Assembly: GCA_041477005.1 (NCBI GenBank) | Contig: JBGOUJ010000327.1 | Coordinates: forward strand, 1 to 8,721 | Source of the DNA: JBGOUJ01 sp041477005 | GTDB taxonomy: Bacteria > Acidobacteriota > Terriglobia > Bryobacterales > JACQDG01 | Length of the DNA: 8,721 nt | Direction of reading: 5' to 3' | In this document: in pieces, positions 7,283 to 8,721 of the stretch | Position numbering within the stretch: position 1 is the first letter of the stretch | Layout: the number at the start of each line of letters is the position of its first letter | Translations under genes and position numbers: made by a program | Notes under the pieces: model-generated | Database searches by the model: none | What the model saw: only the letters and a program-made list of their open reading frames with translations | What the model was told of the DNA's origin: nothing

Positions 7283-7750
7283 ATGAAGAATCCGTTCATG
7301 ACCAGGGCGATCGAGCTGTCGATCGAAAATGTTCACAGCGGGCGGGGAGGTCCCTTCGCCGCCGTGGTGGTGAGGGACGGCAAGATCATCGCGGAAGGGA
7401 CCAACCTGGTGACCTCGCTCAAGGATCCGACGGCGCACGCCGAGATCACCGCCATTCGCGAGGCGTGCCGGGTCCTCAGCGATTTTCAGTTGAGCGGCTG
7501 CGAGATTTACACCACCTGCGAGCCTTGCCCGATGTGCATGGGGGCGATCTACTGGGCGCGGCCGGCCCGGCTGTATTTTGCCAACACCAAAGAGGACGCC
7601 GCCCGCATCGGCTTTGACGACCACTTTATCTACCAGCAGCTTGAACTGCCCTGGCCGGATCGTAAGATCCCCATGGTTCCGCTCATGCGGGAAGAGGCCC
7701 TCCGGGCGTTCGACGAGTGGCAGCGGCAGCAGGACAAGATCGAGTATTGA
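7283..7750 (+). CDS. guaD: Guanine deaminase (cytidine-deaminase-like fold)
   Basis: A 155-aa cytoplasmic zinc enzyme predicted to deaminate guanine to xanthine in purine salvage or degradation. HAE at 52-54 gives zinc ligand His52 and proton shuttle Glu54; CEPCPMC at 79-85 gives zinc ligands Cys82 and Cys85. The protein resembles the 156-aa Bacillus subtilis guanine deaminase throughout: GGPFAAVVV, DPTAHAE, MGAIYWARP, GFDDHFIY, and the C-terminal Tyr155. In the Bacillus enzyme the FDD aspartate and the final Tyr help recognise and convert guanine and shape the domain-swapped dimer. Their presence favours guanine deaminase over a TadA-type tRNA adenosine deaminase or cytosine deaminase. The ATG follows the fabG stop by 1 nt, so translation is likely coupled, although there is no metabolic link to fatty acid synthesis. 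Confidence 0.9.
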   Translation: MKNPFMTRAIELSIENVHSGRGGPFAAVVVRDGKIIAEGTNLVTSLKDPTAHAEITAIREACRVLSDFQLSGCEIYTTCEPCPMCMGAIYWARPARLYFANTKEDAARIGFDDHFIYQQLELPWPDRKIPMVPLMREEALRAFDEWQRQQDKIEY

Positions 7751-7799
7751 GCCGGCCCTGCCGCTCGTCGCCGCGCCCCGACCCTTCATCCGGCGGCCC

Positions 7800-7904
7800 C
7801 GGGGCGGCGAGATCCGGGTCGCGGTGCGAACGGCCGGTGACCGGTTGCTGCTGGAAGTGTGGGACGACGGACCCGGTTTCACTCCCGAAGCATTCAAGCG
7901 CTGA
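7800..7904 (+). pseudogene. Relic of a histidine-kinase ATPase (HATPase_c) domain
   Basis: In the 191-nt gap after guaD, one frame reads RGGEIRVAVRTAGDRLLLEV, then WDDGPGFTPEAFKR and a stop at 7902-7904. This matches the strand-strand-G1-box segment of GHKL ATPase domains of sensor kinases, where GG-x-I-x-V leads to the ATP-binding D-x-G-x-G (here DDGPGF). The upstream N-box helix with its Asn and everything downstream (F box, G2 box) are missing, and no start codon with a ribosome site precedes it. About 34 codons of similarity make it a decayed fragment rather than a gene. Chance resemblance is possible, but the run of matched positions is long. Confidence 0.5.
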
Positions 7905-7941
7905 AACAACGCCTCGGGGCTTTGATGATACCCTTGAGGGC

Positions 7942-8721
7942 ATGGGGCGAGCCGTTCTTCTGTCCCTGGCCCTGGCGGCCGCCAGTGCGGCCCAGCAGGT
8001 CCACGGAGGCGACTACCAGCAGCACCACGTCCCGCGCTCGGCCGAGGAATATGCCCGGATGCTGGACGATCCCCAGCGTGACGCCTGGCAGAAACCTCAC
8101 GAGGTCATCCAGGCGCTCGATCTGAAGCCCGGCTCGACGGTAGCCGACATCGGCGCCGGCTCCGGCTACTTCAGCGTGCGCTTCGCCCATATGCTCGGGC
8201 CGCGGGGGAAGGTGCTGGCGGTCGATATCGACCAGAAGCTGCTTGAGCGCGTCGCCAAGCGAACCGAGGAGCAGAAGCTCGCCAGCGTGCAGACAGTCCT
8301 GGCCGCGCCGGATGATCCGCGCCTCCCCGCCGGGTCGGTCGATTTGATCTTCTTCTGCGATGTGATCCACCACATCGAGAATCGCCCCGCCTATTACAAC
8401 CTGCTCGCCCGGGCGCTCAAGCCCGACGGCCGCATCGCAATCGTCGACTTCCACAAACGTCCGCTGCCAGTGGGACCGCCGCCGGCCATGAAGATCGCTC
8501 GCGAGGACATGATCGCCGAGCTCGAAACGGCCGGCTTCCGGCTGGCTCGCGAGCACACGTTTCTGCCGCATCAGTACTTTCTCGTCTTCCAGGCGGCCAG
8601 CAACCAGACAGCCGATCTGGTGCTGTTCAACGGCAACATCTACACCGCCAATGACAAGCAGCCTCGCGCCGAAGCCGTGGCCGCGGGCGGCAACCGGATC
8701 GTCTTTGTCGGCTCGACGGCT
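7942..8721 (+). CDS. Secreted SAM methyltransferase fused to amidohydrolase N-terminus (partial at right edge)
   Basis: This frame stays open for 260 codons to the window end. Residues 1-17 (MGR, then AVLLSLALAAA, ASA before AQQ) form a Sec signal peptide. Residues about 22-217 are a class I methyltransferase: motif I ADIGAGSGYF at 68-77, AVDID at 93-97 with the acidic residue that binds the SAM ribose, VDLIFFCDVIHHI at 133-145, and KPDGRIAIVDF at 160-170. From about 223 the frame continues without a stop into ADLVLFNGNIYTANDK and AVAAGGNRIVFVGS, the opening beta-sandwich of YtcJ-type metal-dependent amidohydrolases, whose metal site must lie beyond the window. ATG 7942 is chosen because it creates the signal peptide; a GAGG lies only 2 nt before it, so the ribosome site is poor. 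Substrates of both parts are unknown. An unfused pair with a missed stop in this assembly is the main alternative. Confidence 0.85.
   Translation, partial: MGRAVLLSLALAAASAAQQVHGGDYQQHHVPRSAEEYARMLDDPQRDAWQKPHEVIQALDLKPGSTVADIGAGSGYFSVRFAHMLGPRGKVLAVDIDQKLLERVAKRTEEQKLASVQTVLAAPDDPRLPAGSVDLIFFCDVIHHIENRPAYYNLLARALKPDGRIAIVDFHKRPLPVGPPPAMKIAREDMIAELETAGFRLAREHTFLPHQYFLVFQAASNQTADLVLFNGNIYTANDKQPRAEAVAAGGNRIVFVGSTA

Noticed and set aside
7894..8571. 225-aa minus-strand open frame antisense to the methyltransferase
   Set aside because: The plus strand carries a signal peptide and all the methyltransferase motifs; the minus translation matches nothing.

Overview
The window is high-GC bacterial DNA from a soil-type chromosome. 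Several traits fit Acidobacteriota (Bryobacterales/Solibacter-like): a Tat-type serine hydrolase, a DUF1080 relic, an exported methyltransferase and a YtcJ-type amidohydrolase. That placement is an inference from gene content, not a database match.

Layout. There is one divergent point at about 5427-5562. Everything to its left is on the minus strand; everything to its right is on the plus strand. Minus strand, right to left: a shortened DUF1080 lipoprotein/secreted-type gene (5426-5202); a UbiD-family decarboxylase starting 3 nt after it (5198-3726); a small leaderless metzincin-like zinc protease with a very strong Shine-Dalgarno (3517-2909); a TtcA-type tRNA thiolase (2603-1797); and a beta-lactamase-fold serine hydrolase/esterase (1582-302). 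Plus strand, left to right: fabD (5563-6498), fabG (6547-7281), a guanine deaminase starting 1 nt after fabG (7283-7750), a short histidine-kinase ATPase-domain relic (about 7800-7904), and an ORF open at the right edge (7942 onwards). That last ORF is a secreted class I methyltransferase running in frame into the N-terminus of a metal-dependent amidohydrolase.

How the genes relate. fabD and fabG supply malonyl-ACP loading and 3-ketoacyl-ACP reduction in type II fatty acid synthesis. acpP, which often follows fabG, is absent, and purine salvage (guanine deaminase) takes its place. The UbiD decarboxylase would need prenylated FMN from a UbiX encoded elsewhere. The left-hand genes look like independent units with 200-300 nt gaps rather than one operon.

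Most unusual items: the exported methyltransferase-amidohydrolase fusion; the DUF1080 gene that keeps both ends of its domain but lacks the middle; the leaderless metzincin with no visible Met-turn methionine; a duplicated 27-bp element in the divergent promoter region; and the histidine-kinase relic. No CRISPR array, tRNA, rRNA, insertion sequence or phage gene is visible.
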